In this document: positions 1-9,606 of the stretch, one piece after another
Numbering within the stretch: position 1 is the first letter of the stretch
How the letters are laid out: the number at the start of each line of letters is the position of its first letter
NCBI GenBank assembly: GCA_905221605.1
Contig: CAJNDS010002455.1
Span: 301,467 to 348,966, forward strand
Length of the DNA stretch: 47,500 bases
Reading direction: 5' to 3'
From: Symbiodinium natans
Taxonomy: Eukaryota > Sar > Dinophyceae > Suessiales > Symbiodiniaceae
Made by a program: the position numbers and the translations under genes
Notes under the pieces: model-generated
The model's input: the letters and a program-made list of their open reading frames with translations, nothing else
Databases searched by the model: none
What the model was told of the DNA's origin: nothing

Positions 1-150
1 CAGATAGAAGAGCATGTCCGGAAATGGGGGTACCCCCACATATGCCCCCAAAATACTAGAATCCTCACGACAGGAACCCCCCCCAAAAGGGTACCCTATT
101 TTCGAAACCCTAAACCCCAATCCCTAAACCCTAAGCCCTAAAACCCCCAG
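1..150. repeat. CCCTAAA-type intron 3' end
   Basis: Degenerate CCCTAAA units (about 106-145) end in CCCCCAG, directly before a coding-like stretch. Bases 1-100 contain nothing I recognise. Confidence 0.45.
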
Positions 151-254
151 ATCGCTCCACCAGAAATGCAGTGACCGTCAAGGGGAATGGAGCGGACAAG
201 CCGCTAGGGGCGGCTTTCCAGTGTGCCGATTGCCCGAATCCCCATAGAAAATGA
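151..254 (+). CDS. Possible terminal exon, unknown gene
   Basis: After a CCCTAAA array ending in CCCCCAG, one frame is open for 33 codons (RSTRNAVTVKGNGADKPLGA, then QCADC) to TGA at 252-254. The CxxC pair could be a zinc-binding fragment. No family recognised. Confidence 0.4.
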
Positions 255-912
255 TGCAATGAGGGCACTCTATATATATATATATATATCTATAATATTA
301 TATATATATATATATATGCATATATGTATATATACCCTTTAAAGGATTATTGGGGGTTTGCGAAATCAGGGGTACTTTATTGGGGCCCTTGTTGTAAGGG
401 AATCCTACCGCTTGGGGTCTATATTAGGGGTCCCTTATTCCGTAAACTCCCAGATATGGAACAGTTGACAGACGCTACAATTTCTATGTGCCTCAGCGTC
501 TTCATTTCATCTTTTGCATAGCCACTTCATGCAAAGACCGAAATCCACGAATAGAATGGTACACACTTTCTCGCCCAGAACCCATCCAAAAACTCCTGGC
601 ACGAACCTACACAGTTTCCATAAGCCCTAAACCCGAAGCCCCAACCCCCCAAGCCCTATGCTTTTGCCCACCCCGCATTGGTCAGGACGTGCTGCAGGCA
701 GCTTGGATCGGAGTCGTCATGTTATTTTTGGGTTTAGGGTTTAGGGCTTAGGCTTTAGGATTTAGAGTTTCGGGTCTAGGGTTTAGGGCGCAATTCTAGG
801 GCAGGCTTTTGCATTCTTTTCTTTCTGGATAGTGTGTCGCCTTTTGAAATAGACTTCAGCTGTTCCGTCTCTTTGGGGTGGTGGGCCTTTCTGTCAGCCC
901 AACCTGGATCAG
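255..912. other. Probable intron: TA microsatellite and G-type repeats
   Basis: Holds a (TA)n run at 270-334, a stretch of ordinary sequence with short unsupported ORFs, and degenerate TTTAGGG units at 729-790. Just before 913 the sequence ends in TGGATCAG, a usable 3' splice site. Confidence 0.4.
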
Positions 913-1015
913 GGAATGCTCTCCAAGAAGAACTTCCTCCGCTTCTTGAAGTCGGGCCGGGTCGGCCACATGGTCGACTACCCCCACTACCGGTCGGACG
1001 GCTGGGGGTCGAGGG
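913..1015 (+). CDS. Internal exon, unknown gene
   Basis: TGGATCAG precedes an open frame reading GMLSKKNFLRFLKSGRVGHM and VDYPHYRSDGWGSR, ending at G|GTTTAGAGGG. The ...GR...GWG spacing faintly recalls the region after the helicase core in SKI2/MTR4 proteins, too weakly to name. Enters in phase 0, leaves after one extra base. Confidence 0.55.
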
Positions 1016-1964
1016 GTTTAGAGGGTTTAGGATTGAGGGTTATATAGGGCTTATAGGTTTTTTTTGGGTTTATAGGGTTTTAGGGTTTTCTAGGGTTTAT
1101 AGGGCTTTTAGGGTTCTTACGTAGGGTGTATAGGGTTTATAGGGTTTTAGGGTTTTCTGGGGTTCATAGGGCTTTTAGGGTTTTTACAGGGTTTAGGGCG
1201 AGCAGCAACCCCCACATCCCTGGGATGATTGGGGTTCCCTCAAGAGAGATCTTTGCATTCCCGAAGGCATGCAGCACGACCCCTTTACCCCTGTTTTTTT
1301 TTTTGTTCTTTTTAGGGTTCAGGGTTTAGGGTTTAGGGTTTAGGGCTTAGGGCTTAGGGTTTAGGGCTTAGGGTTAGGGATACTTGGTAGCCCAGTGGTA
1401 CCCTTTGGCCCCCTTTGTTTTGGTCGTGGGCTCCCTCATGAAGCAACCACCCCCCCAAGAAAAAGGGTGCCCTTATCATGCTATGGCTACTGGGCTACCA
1501 AGTCAACTGATAGAAAAAAACCTCCTCTCTGGTGTGACAGCCGCAATGCCAGACAGCATCGGAACCAAGATCAGTCCAAAGCCCAAAGCCCGAGCCTGAA
1601 GTCGGAAGCCAAAACCCTTCAGGCCCCCCAGGCTCTGCCGTTTTAGGGATCCGGCAGACAAACCCTCGAAACCCTAAGCCTACCTGGGAACCAATTTACT
1701 TGCAGAGCAGTAGTTAGTTCTTAGCAGGTATAACCCATAAGACTGTAGGTAAAGAGAATCCCAGGTATCCCTAAACCCTAATCCCGAAGCCCTAAACCCT
1801 AAAACCCTAAAAACCCTAAGAACCCTAAAAACCCTAAAAACCCTAAAAACCCTAAAAACCCTAAAAACCCTAAAAACCCTAAAAACCCTAAAAACCCTAA
1901 AAACCCTAAAAACCCTAAAAACCCTAAAAACCCTAAACCCTAAACCCTAAACACCCTACACCAG
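1016..1964. repeat. Intron-like region of telomere-variant repeats
   Basis: Contains TTATAGGG/TTTTAGGG-like units (1016-1190), ordinary sequence (1196-1312), TTTAGGG units (1315-1380), a 122-bp inverted-repeat element (1382-1503), an 8-bp inverted pair (acctggga/tcccaggt, about 1682-1769), and a homogeneous nonamer array CCCTAAAAA (1799-1935). Confidence 0.6.
1382..1503. repeat. Short inverted-repeat element
   Basis: ACTTGGTAGCCCAGT at 1382-1396 is the exact reverse complement of 1489-1503. Size and ends resemble a MITE or introner core. It lies between G-type and C-type telomere repeats. Confidence 0.65.
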
Positions 1965-2054
1965 AGCCTTCACGCGAGGACGATAGCCCCGGCTTCAGAC
2001 GCGGCGTGAACGGCAGCAGCGCGGCCGCGGCAGCGGCTGCCATGGCCGCTCGCA
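1965..2054 (+). CDS. Internal exon with alanine tract, unknown gene
   Basis: CACCAG precedes an open frame reading EPSREDDSPGFRRGVNGSSA followed by more alanines and MAAR, ending at GCA|GTCTTT. Starts with two bases of a split codon, leaves with one. GC-rich codons unlike the flanking repeats. Confidence 0.5.
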
Positions 2055-3040
2055 GTCTTTCTTTTGTGTGGTTTGTTTGGGTGTGGGTGTAGGGTTTAGG
2101 GTTTGATTAGGGCTTAGGGTTTAGGGTTTAGGGTTTAGGGTTTAGGGCTTCGGGCCTAGGACTTAGGCTCTAGGGGTCCCGGGCTTGTTCGGGATAGGCG
2201 TGTGCGGTACAAGGGCTTGAGGATTCAGGGCTGCAGCGCGTGACTTAGTAGTCCTTGTCGTTCTTCAGGCTGCAGTAGGCCTGAAGCCCACAACCCCAAC
2301 AACCCCAACCCCCTAAACCCTAAACCCTAAACCCTAAACCCTAAACCCTAAACCCTAAACCCTAAACCCTAAACCCTAAACCCTAAACCCTAAACCCTAA
2401 ACCCTAAACCCTAAACACCTGAACCCTAAACCCCGCTGGTCCGAAGCACCATCCCGACCCCCAACTCTTGGAGCCCCTCCGCCCCCAACCCCAAATCTCA
2501 GCCCCAAAGCGCAAAACCCAAAAACCCTAAATCTCGAGAAGCCTCTGAAACCTAAACCTCTAAACCCCTAAAACCCCTAAACCCCTAAACCCCTAAGCCC
2601 CTAAACCCCTAAACCCCTAAGCCCCTAGACCCCTAAAACCCCTAAACCCCTAAACCCCTAAACCCCTAAACCCCCAAAGCCCCTAAACCCCTAAACCCGG
2701 TGGGCGGCAAATTTTGCCCTGTTTTAGAATCGATGTGTCCTTATCGAAATCAAGGTCGACAACTCAGTTCTTTTAATTAATTGAAGTCAAAACTGCGATT
2801 TTTCCTATGTTGTGGGATCCAAAGGGTGGGTGGGTAGATTTTCGATACCAGAACCACGAGCTTGACTCGGACTTGAGAGGCTGAACCTAAACCCTAAACC
2901 CTAAACCCAACACCCAAAACCCTAAACCCGAAACCCCGAAACCCCCGAAACCCCTAAACCCCTAATCCCCTAATCCCCTAAACCCCTAAACCCCTAAACC
3001 CCTAAACATCTAAAACCCTTTACTGGTTGGTTATCCCCAG
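2055..3040. repeat. Telomere-like arrays in both orientations
   Basis: TTTAGGG units near 2088-2150, a clean CCCTAAA array at about 2317-2414, an octamer CCCCTAAA array at 2545-2699, an AT-richer unique segment at 2700-2880, and C-type units to 3010. The final bases TTATCCCCAG are a possible 3' splice site. Confidence 0.6.
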
Positions 3041-3465
3041 TGAACGTGGCCAGCTGGAAGCCTCAACAACTGCCTCTTGGGCTGGTCGCTGACGTACCCG
3101 CTTGTTTTGTGCATGAAACGGAGTATCCCCAGCTGAAAATGTGCAGACCTTTGCTTTCCAAGCAGCTACATGTGTTTGGAAGCATCGTACGGTTCATGTT
3201 CAAAGAAGCTGCCATTGATTTCCCAATGTCCCGGACCAAGTCCCTCGCTCATTGGGGTGTTAACGAAGAGGTCCCGTCGATTTGCATTGCCCCTTGTACA
3301 GTGTGGGCTGATGTCGGGAAGCTGTCAGATGTTTTTTGGGCACACAGACGGTACAGTCGGGCGCTGGCTATTCCCTTTCAGCCTCCCCGAGATCCTTTGT
3401 TAGTCCCAAGGTCACGTGGGCTCGGTGTTACGCTCGGCGTAGACTGGCCCGTAATTCATAATTAA
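3041..3465 (+). CDS. Possible long exon or decayed coding fragment
   Basis: An open frame of about 140 codons follows TTATCCCCAG and ends in a stop after PVIHN. It lacks a start ATG at its head. The composition looks protein-like but nothing is recognised. CCCCTAAA arrays lie on both sides, unlike most exons here, so it could be an intronic insert. Confidence 0.3.
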
Positions 3466-3680
3466 TTCAACGAGGAGAGAGCTTGGAGCAGGGATCCGTG
3501 CGTCTGTCTCGCCTGGATCGTCGAACGACCGCTTCATAAACCCCTAAACCTTAAACCCCTAAACCCCTAAACCCCTAAACCCCTAAACCCCTAACCCCCT
3601 AAACCCCTAAAACCCTAAACCCCTAAAACCCAAAACCCTAAGCCCTAAACCCTAAACCCTAAACCCCTAATCCCTACAAG
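3466..3680. repeat. CCCCTAAA/CCCTAAA array
   Basis: Octamer units at about 3537-3610 grade into heptamers to 3665, then CTACAAG before the next exon-like stretch. Confidence 0.6.
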
Positions 3681-3765
3681 CCCTCCCAAGGATCGACTCC
3701 GCAACGCCTCGCGGTGGGCGGCGTCCTTCCGCGGGAGCCGAGGGCGTTCGGAATCTCTGCGCCTC
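3681..3765 (+). CDS. Possible internal exon, unknown gene
   Basis: CTACAAG is followed by an open frame (PSQGSTPQRLAVGGVLPREP, RAFGISAP) up to CCTC|GTCTTA, then TTTAGGG repeats begin. No family resemblance. Confidence 0.42.
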
Positions 3766-3988
3766 GTCTTAATTAGGGTTTAGGGTTTGGGTTTTAGGGT
3801 TTAGGGTTTAGGGCTTAGAGTGTTAGGGTTTAGAGTGTTCAGGTTCAGGGTTTGGGGGTTTGGGGTTCAGAGCTCACGGCCTGTAAAGCTTGGCAACTTC
3901 GGCTTTGGGTGTGGGGTTTTGGGCTACGTCATGAGGGTGAACCCTTTTCAGCTCCTAAACCCTAAACCCTAAACCCTAAACCCTAAAG

Positions 3989-4048
3989 CCGGGCTATTTT
4001 TTGGACGGCTTCCAAGATCTTGTGTTCCCGGGCTTGCGGCATGCTCGG
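3989..4048 (+). CDS. Internal exon of 20 codons, unknown gene
   Basis: Lies between a CCCTAAA array ending in AAAG and a TTTAGGG array starting directly at CGG|GTTTAGGG. Exactly 20 codons in phase 0-0: PGYFLDGFQDLVFPGLRHAR. Its 3' part contains GGCTTGCGGCA (4031-4041), repeated just before the next exon at 4189-4199. Confidence 0.6.
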
Positions 4049-4200
4049 GTTTAGGGTTTAGGGTTTAGGGCTGGGGTTTAGGGTTTAGGGTTTAGGGTTT
4101 AGGGTTTAGGGTTTAGGGTTTAGGGTTTAGGGTTTAGGGTTTAGGGTTTAGGGTTTAGGGGCTTAGGGACCCAAGTTTTAAGTTTGAAGGCTTGCGGCAG
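4049..4200 (+). other. Predicted 152-nt intron, mostly TTTAGGG
   Basis: Starts GTTTAGGG, runs through about 15 TTTAGGG units and ends GCGGCAG. The 11-mer GGCTTGCGGCA occurs in the upstream exon and again at the intron's 3' end, as if the insert duplicated its target. Confidence 0.5.
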
Positions 4201-4279
4201 CCTCAGCAGACGCGCACGCGGCGGAGATGTCGGCAAGCTCCGGGGGTGAGGAGCCCCTACCGTACAGCCCAGACCTGGG
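4201..4279 (+). CDS. Internal exon, unknown gene
   Basis: GCGGCAG| precedes it and G|GTTTAGGG follows. Two frames are open: one reads SADAHAAEMSASSGGEEPLP, the other PQQTRTRRRCRQAPG. The second keeps phase with the exon ending at 4048; the first looks more protein-like. Confidence 0.48.
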
Positions 4280-4824
4280 GTTTAGGGTTCAGGGTTTCGG
4301 GTTTAGGGTTTAGGGTGTAGGGTGTAGGGTTCAGGGGGTTTGGGTTTAGGGTTCAGCGTCTACGGTGAAGGACTTTCAGGGGGCTCATGACTGTGCTGAT
4401 GTGGGAAGTGCATTTTGAGTCTTCATCTAGTATTTGCTCAAGAACCCTCCAAAAAAGAAAATTATCATCCCTATCTTGCCCTTAGAAGGAAGAATGTTTC
4501 TTATTTTGGGGGGTTCTTAAGCAAGTAGTAGTCACTTGCAGATGCTGTCTGCCCTGAAACACTCCAACACTGGACACTTGCCCAAGATTTTTGTGAACGG
4601 GCCCAAATCCAACAACCCTAATCCCCTATGGCCCTACACACTAGCCCGGGGCCCTAAGCCCCTGCATCCTACACCCCGGAGCGCCCGAAACTCCTAAACC
4701 CTAAACCCCAAATCCCAAACTCCTGAACCCTAAACCCCAAACTCTAAACCCTAAACCCTAAACCCCAAACCCCAAACCCCAAACCCTAAACCCTAAACCC
4801 TAAACCCCAAACCCCAAACCCTAG
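4280..4824. repeat. Intron-like region with an inverted-repeat element
   Basis: G-type units (4280-4350), an inverted-repeat element at 4434-4524, then degenerate C-type units (about 4610-4824). Confidence 0.55.
4434..4524. repeat. Short inverted-repeat element
   Basis: The arms begin ttgctcaagaaccctcc and end ggttcttaagcaa, pairing over about 21 bases with two mismatches, around a 45-base loop. MITE/introner-like, within an apparent intron. Confidence 0.6.
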
Positions 4825-4881
4825 ATTTTCGGGGAGGAGGAGGATGAGGAGCAGCCAAACACGGAGGCCGCCTGCTCCTCA
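4825..4881 (+). CDS. Internal exon, acidic segment; first of a four-exon series
   Basis: ACCCTAG| precedes 19 codons, IFGEEEDEEQPNTEAACSS, in phase 0-0, followed by donor GTAGGGGC. The exons at 5475, 6725 and 7515 continue in compatible phase. Function unknown. Confidence 0.55.
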
Positions 4882-4981
4882 GTAGGGGCTTCCGGGCATC
4901 TCGGGTTTCGGGTTGGGTTTAGGGTCTAGGGTCTAGGGTCTAGGGTCTAGGGTTTAGGGTTTAGGGTTTAGGGTTTAGGGT

Positions 4982-5013
<32 letters not shown>

Positions 5014-5136
5014 GGTTTAGGGTTTAGGGTTCGGAGTCTAGGGGTTTTGATGTTTGGAGGGTTTAGGGTTTAGGGGTTCAGCGTTTTAGGATTTAGGGTT
5101 TATAGGGCTTTAGGGTTAGGCTTCAGGGTCGAAGAA

Positions 5137-5177
<41 letters not shown>

Positions 5178-5474
5178 TAGAGAGAGCGAAAACGAGCACT
5201 GCCACTTTTTCTCGGTAATCTTCACCACAGCTCCTTGTTTGTGGGCCCTAAGCCCTAAACCCTAAGCCCTAGACGAATCCATGGTTTGTTCCTATAAAGT
5301 CCTCTCATTCTAAACCCCAGACCCTTTTCGAAGTCTAAGCACTAAACCCCCCCTGAACCCCCGAACTAGGCAGCTTCTAGCCCCTCAACACTAAAATAAA
5401 CCTTAAACCCTGAATCCTAAACCCTAAACCCTAAACCCCAACCCCCCCCCCCCCCCCCACCCCTGAGCCCCCAG
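4882..5474. repeat. Intron-like: G repeats, GA microsatellite, C-run
   Basis: Starts with TTTAGGG variants, including local homogeneous GGGTCTA (about 4919-4948) and GGGTTGA (about 4978-5014) runs, then (GA)n at 5131-5187, C-type units, and a poly-C tract near 5441-5458. Ends GAGCCCCCAG. Confidence 0.6.
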
Positions 5475-5549
5475 CCCAAGGCAGCTCCTGGCCAGCAGGG
5501 GGAGTTTGTTCTTCGCGACCGCCAGGCCTTTCGGAGTGCATTTTGGGCG
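5475..5549 (+). CDS. Internal exon, unknown gene
   Basis: GCCCCCAG| then 25 codons in phase 0-0 (PKAAPGQQGEFVLRDRQAFR, SAFWA), then donor GTGGGG. Second of the four-exon series starting at 4825. Confidence 0.55.
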
Positions 5550-6724
5550 GTGGGGGGAATGTTGGGCTGGCTAGGATGGGGAATGTTGGGCTGGTCTAGG
5601 ATGGGTTTGGGTTTAGGGTGTAGGGTGAAGGGTGTAAGGGTTCAGGGCTTAGGGAGGTGTAGGGTTTAGGGTTCAGGGTTAGGGGGGTTTTGGAGGTTCA
5701 GGGCATTTTCGTAGCCGTTAGTGCCGCAGCGTCGTCTGGCAAGAGTGTATGGGGGGCCCCACTCTAAACCCTAAGCCCTAAGCCCTAAGCCCTAAGCCCT
5801 AAACCCTAAACCCTAAACCCTAAACCTTCAAACCCTAAACCCTAAACCCTAAACCCTAAAGCCCAGATCCTGAACCCGAAGCCCCGCCCAACCTGGAGAA
5901 GAAATCCCATACTCATCCCTATCTCCATGAGCTTTGTCATAGTTGGGTACCCTAAACCCTAAACCCTAAACCCTAAACCCTAAACCCTAAACCCTAAACC
6001 CTAAACCCTAAACCCTAAACCCTAAACCCTAAACCCTAAACCCTAAACCCTAAACCCTAAACCCTACAATTTTAAGGGTACTTGAACCCAATAGGGAATA
6101 AACCAATTCAATTTCTATATTATCCCATGAGGCCTGGAGCTCCCAGCAATTCAGGTTATACCGAAAGGGTTTAGGGTTTAGGGTTTAGGGTTTAGGGTTC
6201 CGGGTATGGGCCGGTATCGGCTTTTGAGGTTTGGGGCACCGGAACAGGCTTGCGACTTGGGGTTCCAGGGTTCAGGCTCTATGGTTTAGGTTTAGGGTTT
6301 AGGGTTTAGGGTTTGGGGTTTAGGGTTTAGGGTTTAGGGTTCAGCGTGGGTAAGCCCTGAAGTCGTGCAACTGAGGACCAGTCGGTGGTCTGAGCTGCAG
6401 TCTGGACCACTCCTGATGGCAGCCCAGTTGTCCAGGTTGCTGTTGTGCCGCACATGCAGACGCGACTATGTATAGCTATATGTACATGCGCGCACATATA
6501 TATATATATATACATACATATGTATGTATACATATTGTAAATGCAGAAGCCATAAACTAGCAACATGTGTATGTGTGTATATATATATATACACGTCATT
6601 GTTGAAGTGGTTGATCAGAGGGACATAGGTATCTTGAAGAGGCAAGGGTTTTGCGTTTAGGGTGTGGTGTGTAGGGTCAACCCTAACTCCTAAACCCCAA
6701 AACCCCAAACTAACCCTTATCCAG
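5550..6724. repeat. Intron-like region, telomere-like arrays and AT microsatellite
   Basis: G-type units 5600-5690; C-type with CCCTAAG variants 5760-5860; a clean CCCTAAA array about 5950-6066; G-type 6167-6198 and 6285-6340; TA/CATA microsatellite 6479-6597; C-type 6680-6715. Ends CTTATCCAG. Confidence 0.55.
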
Positions 6725-6774
6725 CTGTTCTCCGTTTCACGCCTGAAGGCGCTTCATGCTTTCCAAGGCCGGGG
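6725..6774 (+). CDS. Internal exon of 16 codons, unknown gene
   Basis: CTTATCCAG| then LFSVSRLKALHAFQGR plus two bases, then donor GTCTAAAGG leading into G-rich repeats. Third in the phase-compatible series. Confidence 0.52.
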
Positions 6775-7514
6775 GTCTAAAGGTTTGGGGTTTGAGGTTT
6801 GCAGGTTTAGGGTTTAGGGCTTAGAGGTTTGGAGGTTTAGGGTTGTTAGGGTTCAGGGTTTAGGGTTGTTAGGGTGGGGGGGGGGGGGGTTGTTAGGGTC
6901 TATGGCTTTGAGGTTTGGACGTTTATGGCTTAGGTCTTTAGAGCCTGCTATAGGGGTTAAGGGTTGTAAGGGTTGATAGCTTTAGGGTTGTTAGGGCTTA
7001 GGGTTCTTCAGGGTTTAGGTGTCCCCCCGGGCCGCTTCGTGCGTTCAGAAAGGGCTTGGCGTGCTCTGAGGGGAGGCGGCTTTCCGCACGAAACCCTGAA
7101 GCCTAAACCCAAAAACCCCAGTACCCTAAGCTCCCTATAGCGCCCTCAGCCCCACTACCCTTAGGCCGGGTTTAGGGTTTAGGGTTTAGGGTTTGGGGTT
7201 TAGGGTTTAGGGTTCATTACCCGAGCCTCCCCCCCTGCACTTCGCCAGAACAGGGCCGAGCTTTCGCACGAGTCTCTCTCTCTCTGGTGAGCCACAGCCC
7301 AGAACAGCTGCAAAATCTGGGCAGTACCAGGGCACCCTCAACCCTGAACCCTCAACACTAATTCCTAACCCTAAACCCTAAACCCTAAACCCTAAACCCT
7401 AAACCCTAAACCCTAAACCCTAAACCCTAAACCCTAAACCCTAAACCCTAACCCCTAAACCCTAAACCCTAAACCCTAACATCTACACCCTAGACCATAA
7501 ACCCTAACCCTAAG
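6775..7514. repeat. Intron-like: degenerate TTTAGGG, then CCCTAAA
   Basis: TTTAGGG/GTTGTTAGGG variants with a poly-G run (6877-6889) to about 7020, a GC-rich unique part (7021-7080), short C and G blocks, and a CCCTAAA array at about 7372-7480. Another possible coding bit lies near 7225-7330. Confidence 0.5.
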
Positions 7515-7572
7515 CACTCTCATGGTTAAGGGAGCCCGCAAGCGCTGGCCACCCTACGCCCAAAGTCGCTAC
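7515..7572 (+). CDS. Internal exon with GTAAGA donor, unknown gene
   Basis: CCCTAAG| then one base plus 19 codons, TLMVKGARKRWPPYAQSRY, then a classic donor GTAAGAGG. It joins the exon ending at 6774 in phase (two bases plus one). Confidence 0.55.
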
Positions 7573-7842
7573 GTAAGAGGCCCAAAAGGCCTCAACTGCT
7601 AAAGCCGCAAGAGCCTGTGTCCCAGAACTCTAAACCCGTAAATCTTACAGCCGAAAACCCCTACAAATCCTACAAACCCTTCAAACCGTAAAAAGACATT
7701 TACAGAGCCTGAACCCTAAACCCTAAACCCTAAACCCTAAACCCTAAACCCTAAACCCTAAACCCTAAACCCTAAACCCTAAACCCTAAACCCTAAACCC
7801 TAAACCCCAAACCCTAAACCCTTTTGAGCCCAAAGAGCCCAG
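7573..7842. repeat. Intron-like, CCCTAAA array
   Basis: Unique sequence to about 7708, then CCCTAAA units to 7822, ending GAGCCCAG. Confidence 0.55.
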
Positions 7843-7903
7843 ATCTTGCGCTGTAGCTCACAGCATCCCGCGGCGCCCGCGAGAGCGAGAGAAAGCGAGA
7901 AAG
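7843..7903 (+). CDS. Internal exon, basic, unknown gene
   Basis: GAGCCCAG| then one base plus 20 codons, SCAVAHSIPRRPREREKARK, then AAG|GTTCAGGG into G repeats. Phase agrees with the exon at 8788. Confidence 0.5.
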
Positions 7904-8787
7904 GTTCAGGGCTTAGGTTTCAGGGTTTAGGGTTTAGGGTTTAGGGTTTAGGGCTTAGGGTTTAGGGTTTAGGGTTTAGGGTTCGGGGTTTTCGGGTTTA
8001 GGGTTTAGGGTTTAGGGTTTAGGGTTTAGGGGTTGAGGGTGTAGGGTTTTAGGCGTTCAGGGCTCAGGGGGACGAGGGGTTGGAGTTGAGGGTAGTTTTG
8101 GCTTCATATGAAGCTCTGAGATTGGGGTTTGGGGCTTCGAAGCCCTACTTCTTGATACTGTTTTGCCATTCTTCTTTCCCCTAAAGCCCTCATCTGCTCA
8201 CTATTCTTAGGGTTTGGGGTTTGGGGTTTAGGGTTTAGGGTTTAGGGTTTAGGGTCATGGGCCCTTCATATGGCCCCTAACTTTGAATAAAGGGTTCGGA
8301 AGTATGGGCCCTTAGGTTTCCTTGGGAAAAGCTGTGATGCTCCTATTGCTATTATTCTTACTGTTTCTCCTGTTTCTTGTTCTTGTTACTATGATTATTG
8401 CTCTTGTTACAAGTACTCGTACTCTTGCTGATTCTCCTTATTGAACTGTTCTTTTTCTGATTAGTATGATTTTGATGCTATTATCACAATCGGTTAGATG
8501 GTCCTTATCTTGTTTCAACACGGCTGTTGTTGCCACTTGTTATGTAGTTTTTTGCCGTTCTTACGATGAGTACGATGATGACTTGGGATGTTACCCCTTA
8601 TACTAACAGCCCGGAATAGGGATCAGAATAGGGGGGTACTATAATCCCCATTAAGGACTGCTAGAATAAGAGGAACATCCCAAATGATGACGATGATGAC
8701 CATGATTGCCCCTGAACGTGCTGACCCTTAAACCCTAAACCCTAAACCCTGAACCCTGAACCCCAAACCCTAAACCCTGTGACGCAG
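7904..8787. repeat. Intron-like: G repeats, inverted-repeat elements, T-rich segment
   Basis: TTTAGGG units 7918-8060, short G block 8207-8255, a CATGGGCCC-type inverted repeat (about 8253-8308), a T-rich segment 8335-8570, the inverted-repeat element 8583-8683, then C-type units ending GACGCAG. Confidence 0.55.
8583..8683. repeat. Inverted-repeat element, CTTATACTAACAG family, copy 1
   Basis: Ends TTGGGATGTT and AACATCCCAA pair exactly. Just inside, CCTTATACTAACAG pairs imperfectly with CTGCTAGAATAAG. The same ends recur at 23076-23177 and, in part, at 24211-24386. Confidence 0.7.
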
Positions 8788-8854
8788 GCCCAAAAGCCGC
8801 CACCCTCAGCAACGCTGCCCTTCCAGAAGGCCCGGCCGTGGGCGCATGGCTGCG
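8788..8854 (+). CDS. Internal exon, unknown gene
   Basis: GTGACGCAG| then 22 codons and one base (AQKPPPSATLPFQKARPWAH, GC), then donor GTTTAAGGG. Phase 0 at entry. Confidence 0.5.
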
Positions 8855-9426
8855 GTTTAAGGGTTTTTAGGGTTTAGGGTTTAGGGTTTAGGGTTTAGGG
8901 TTTTAGGGTTTAGGGTTGAGGGTTGAGGGTTGAGGGTTTCGGTTTTAGGGTTGAGGGTTCAGTATTTAGGGTTGAGCGTTGATGCTTTGGGCTTTGCGGT
9001 TGCAGGGTTTAGGGTTTAGGCTTGCGGGTAGCGATGGTGTTCAGCGGTAACTGTCGGCGAGCATCACAGGGGCATCTTCGACTCTGGTTCCTAAGGCCCC
9101 AAGAAACTGGACCGGAACCCTGAACGCCCTAAACCCTAAATGCCCTAAACCCTAAACCCTAGACCCTAAACCCTAAACCCTAAACGCCCTAAACGCCCTA
9201 AACCCTAAACCCTAAACCTAAACCCTAAACCCTAAACCCTAAACCCACCTAAACCTAAACCTAAACCCCAAATCCCCGAAAGCCCGAGACAACCCCAAAC
9301 CCTTCAATGCCTGAGCCCCTGAACCCCACACCCTCAACCCTAAACTCCTAAGCCACTGAACCCTAAACCCCTAAGCCCCTAAACCCTAATCCCCTACACC
9401 AACTCAACCTAAACCCTACACCCTAG
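8855..9426. repeat. Intron-like: TTTAGGG to CCCTAAA
   Basis: G-type units 8866-9025 with a GGGTTGA subtype, unique sequence 9026-9115, then C-type units 9118-9420 including CGCCCTAAA variants, ending CCCTAG. Confidence 0.55.
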
Positions 9427-9476
9427 CGCGGTAGAGACGGCGATGAGGGCGTTCCTAAACCCTAGGATCAGGCGTG
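9427..9476 (+). CDS. Internal exon, unknown gene
   Basis: CACCCTAG| then one base plus 16 codons (AVETAMRAFLNPRIRR) and one base, followed by GTTGTTGCAG. Either this GT is the donor or the coding part runs slightly further. Confidence 0.42.
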
Positions 9477-9569
9477 GTTGTTGCAGTTTAGGGTTTACCC
9501 TAAACCCTAAACCCTATACCCCAAGCCCTAAACCCTAAACCCTTAGGGTTTAAGGTTTAGGGGTGGCAG
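9477..9569 (+). other. Predicted 93-nt telomere-repeat intron
   Basis: Begins GTTGTTG, contains TTTAGGG then CCCTAAA units then TTTAGG again, and ends GGTGGCAG. The two orientations meet at GTTTACCCTAAA. Confidence 0.35.
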
Positions 9570-9606
9570 ACGTACCGATGCCAGGGCTTGCGCGCTGCAC
9601 CCGATG
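9570..9606 (+). CDS. Possible terminal exon
   Basis: If the intron above is real, phase continues as VPMPGLARCTR and a TGA. The other frames are also open for a while, so the assignment is weak. Confidence 0.3.

Noticed and set aside
913-1015. Naming this exon as an SKI2/MTR4 helicase
   Set aside because: Only a GR...GWG pattern supports it; too little for a call.
6327-6708. Two minus-strand ORFs rich in Tyr-Ile
   Set aside because: They read through the TA/CATA microsatellite and telomere-like repeats.
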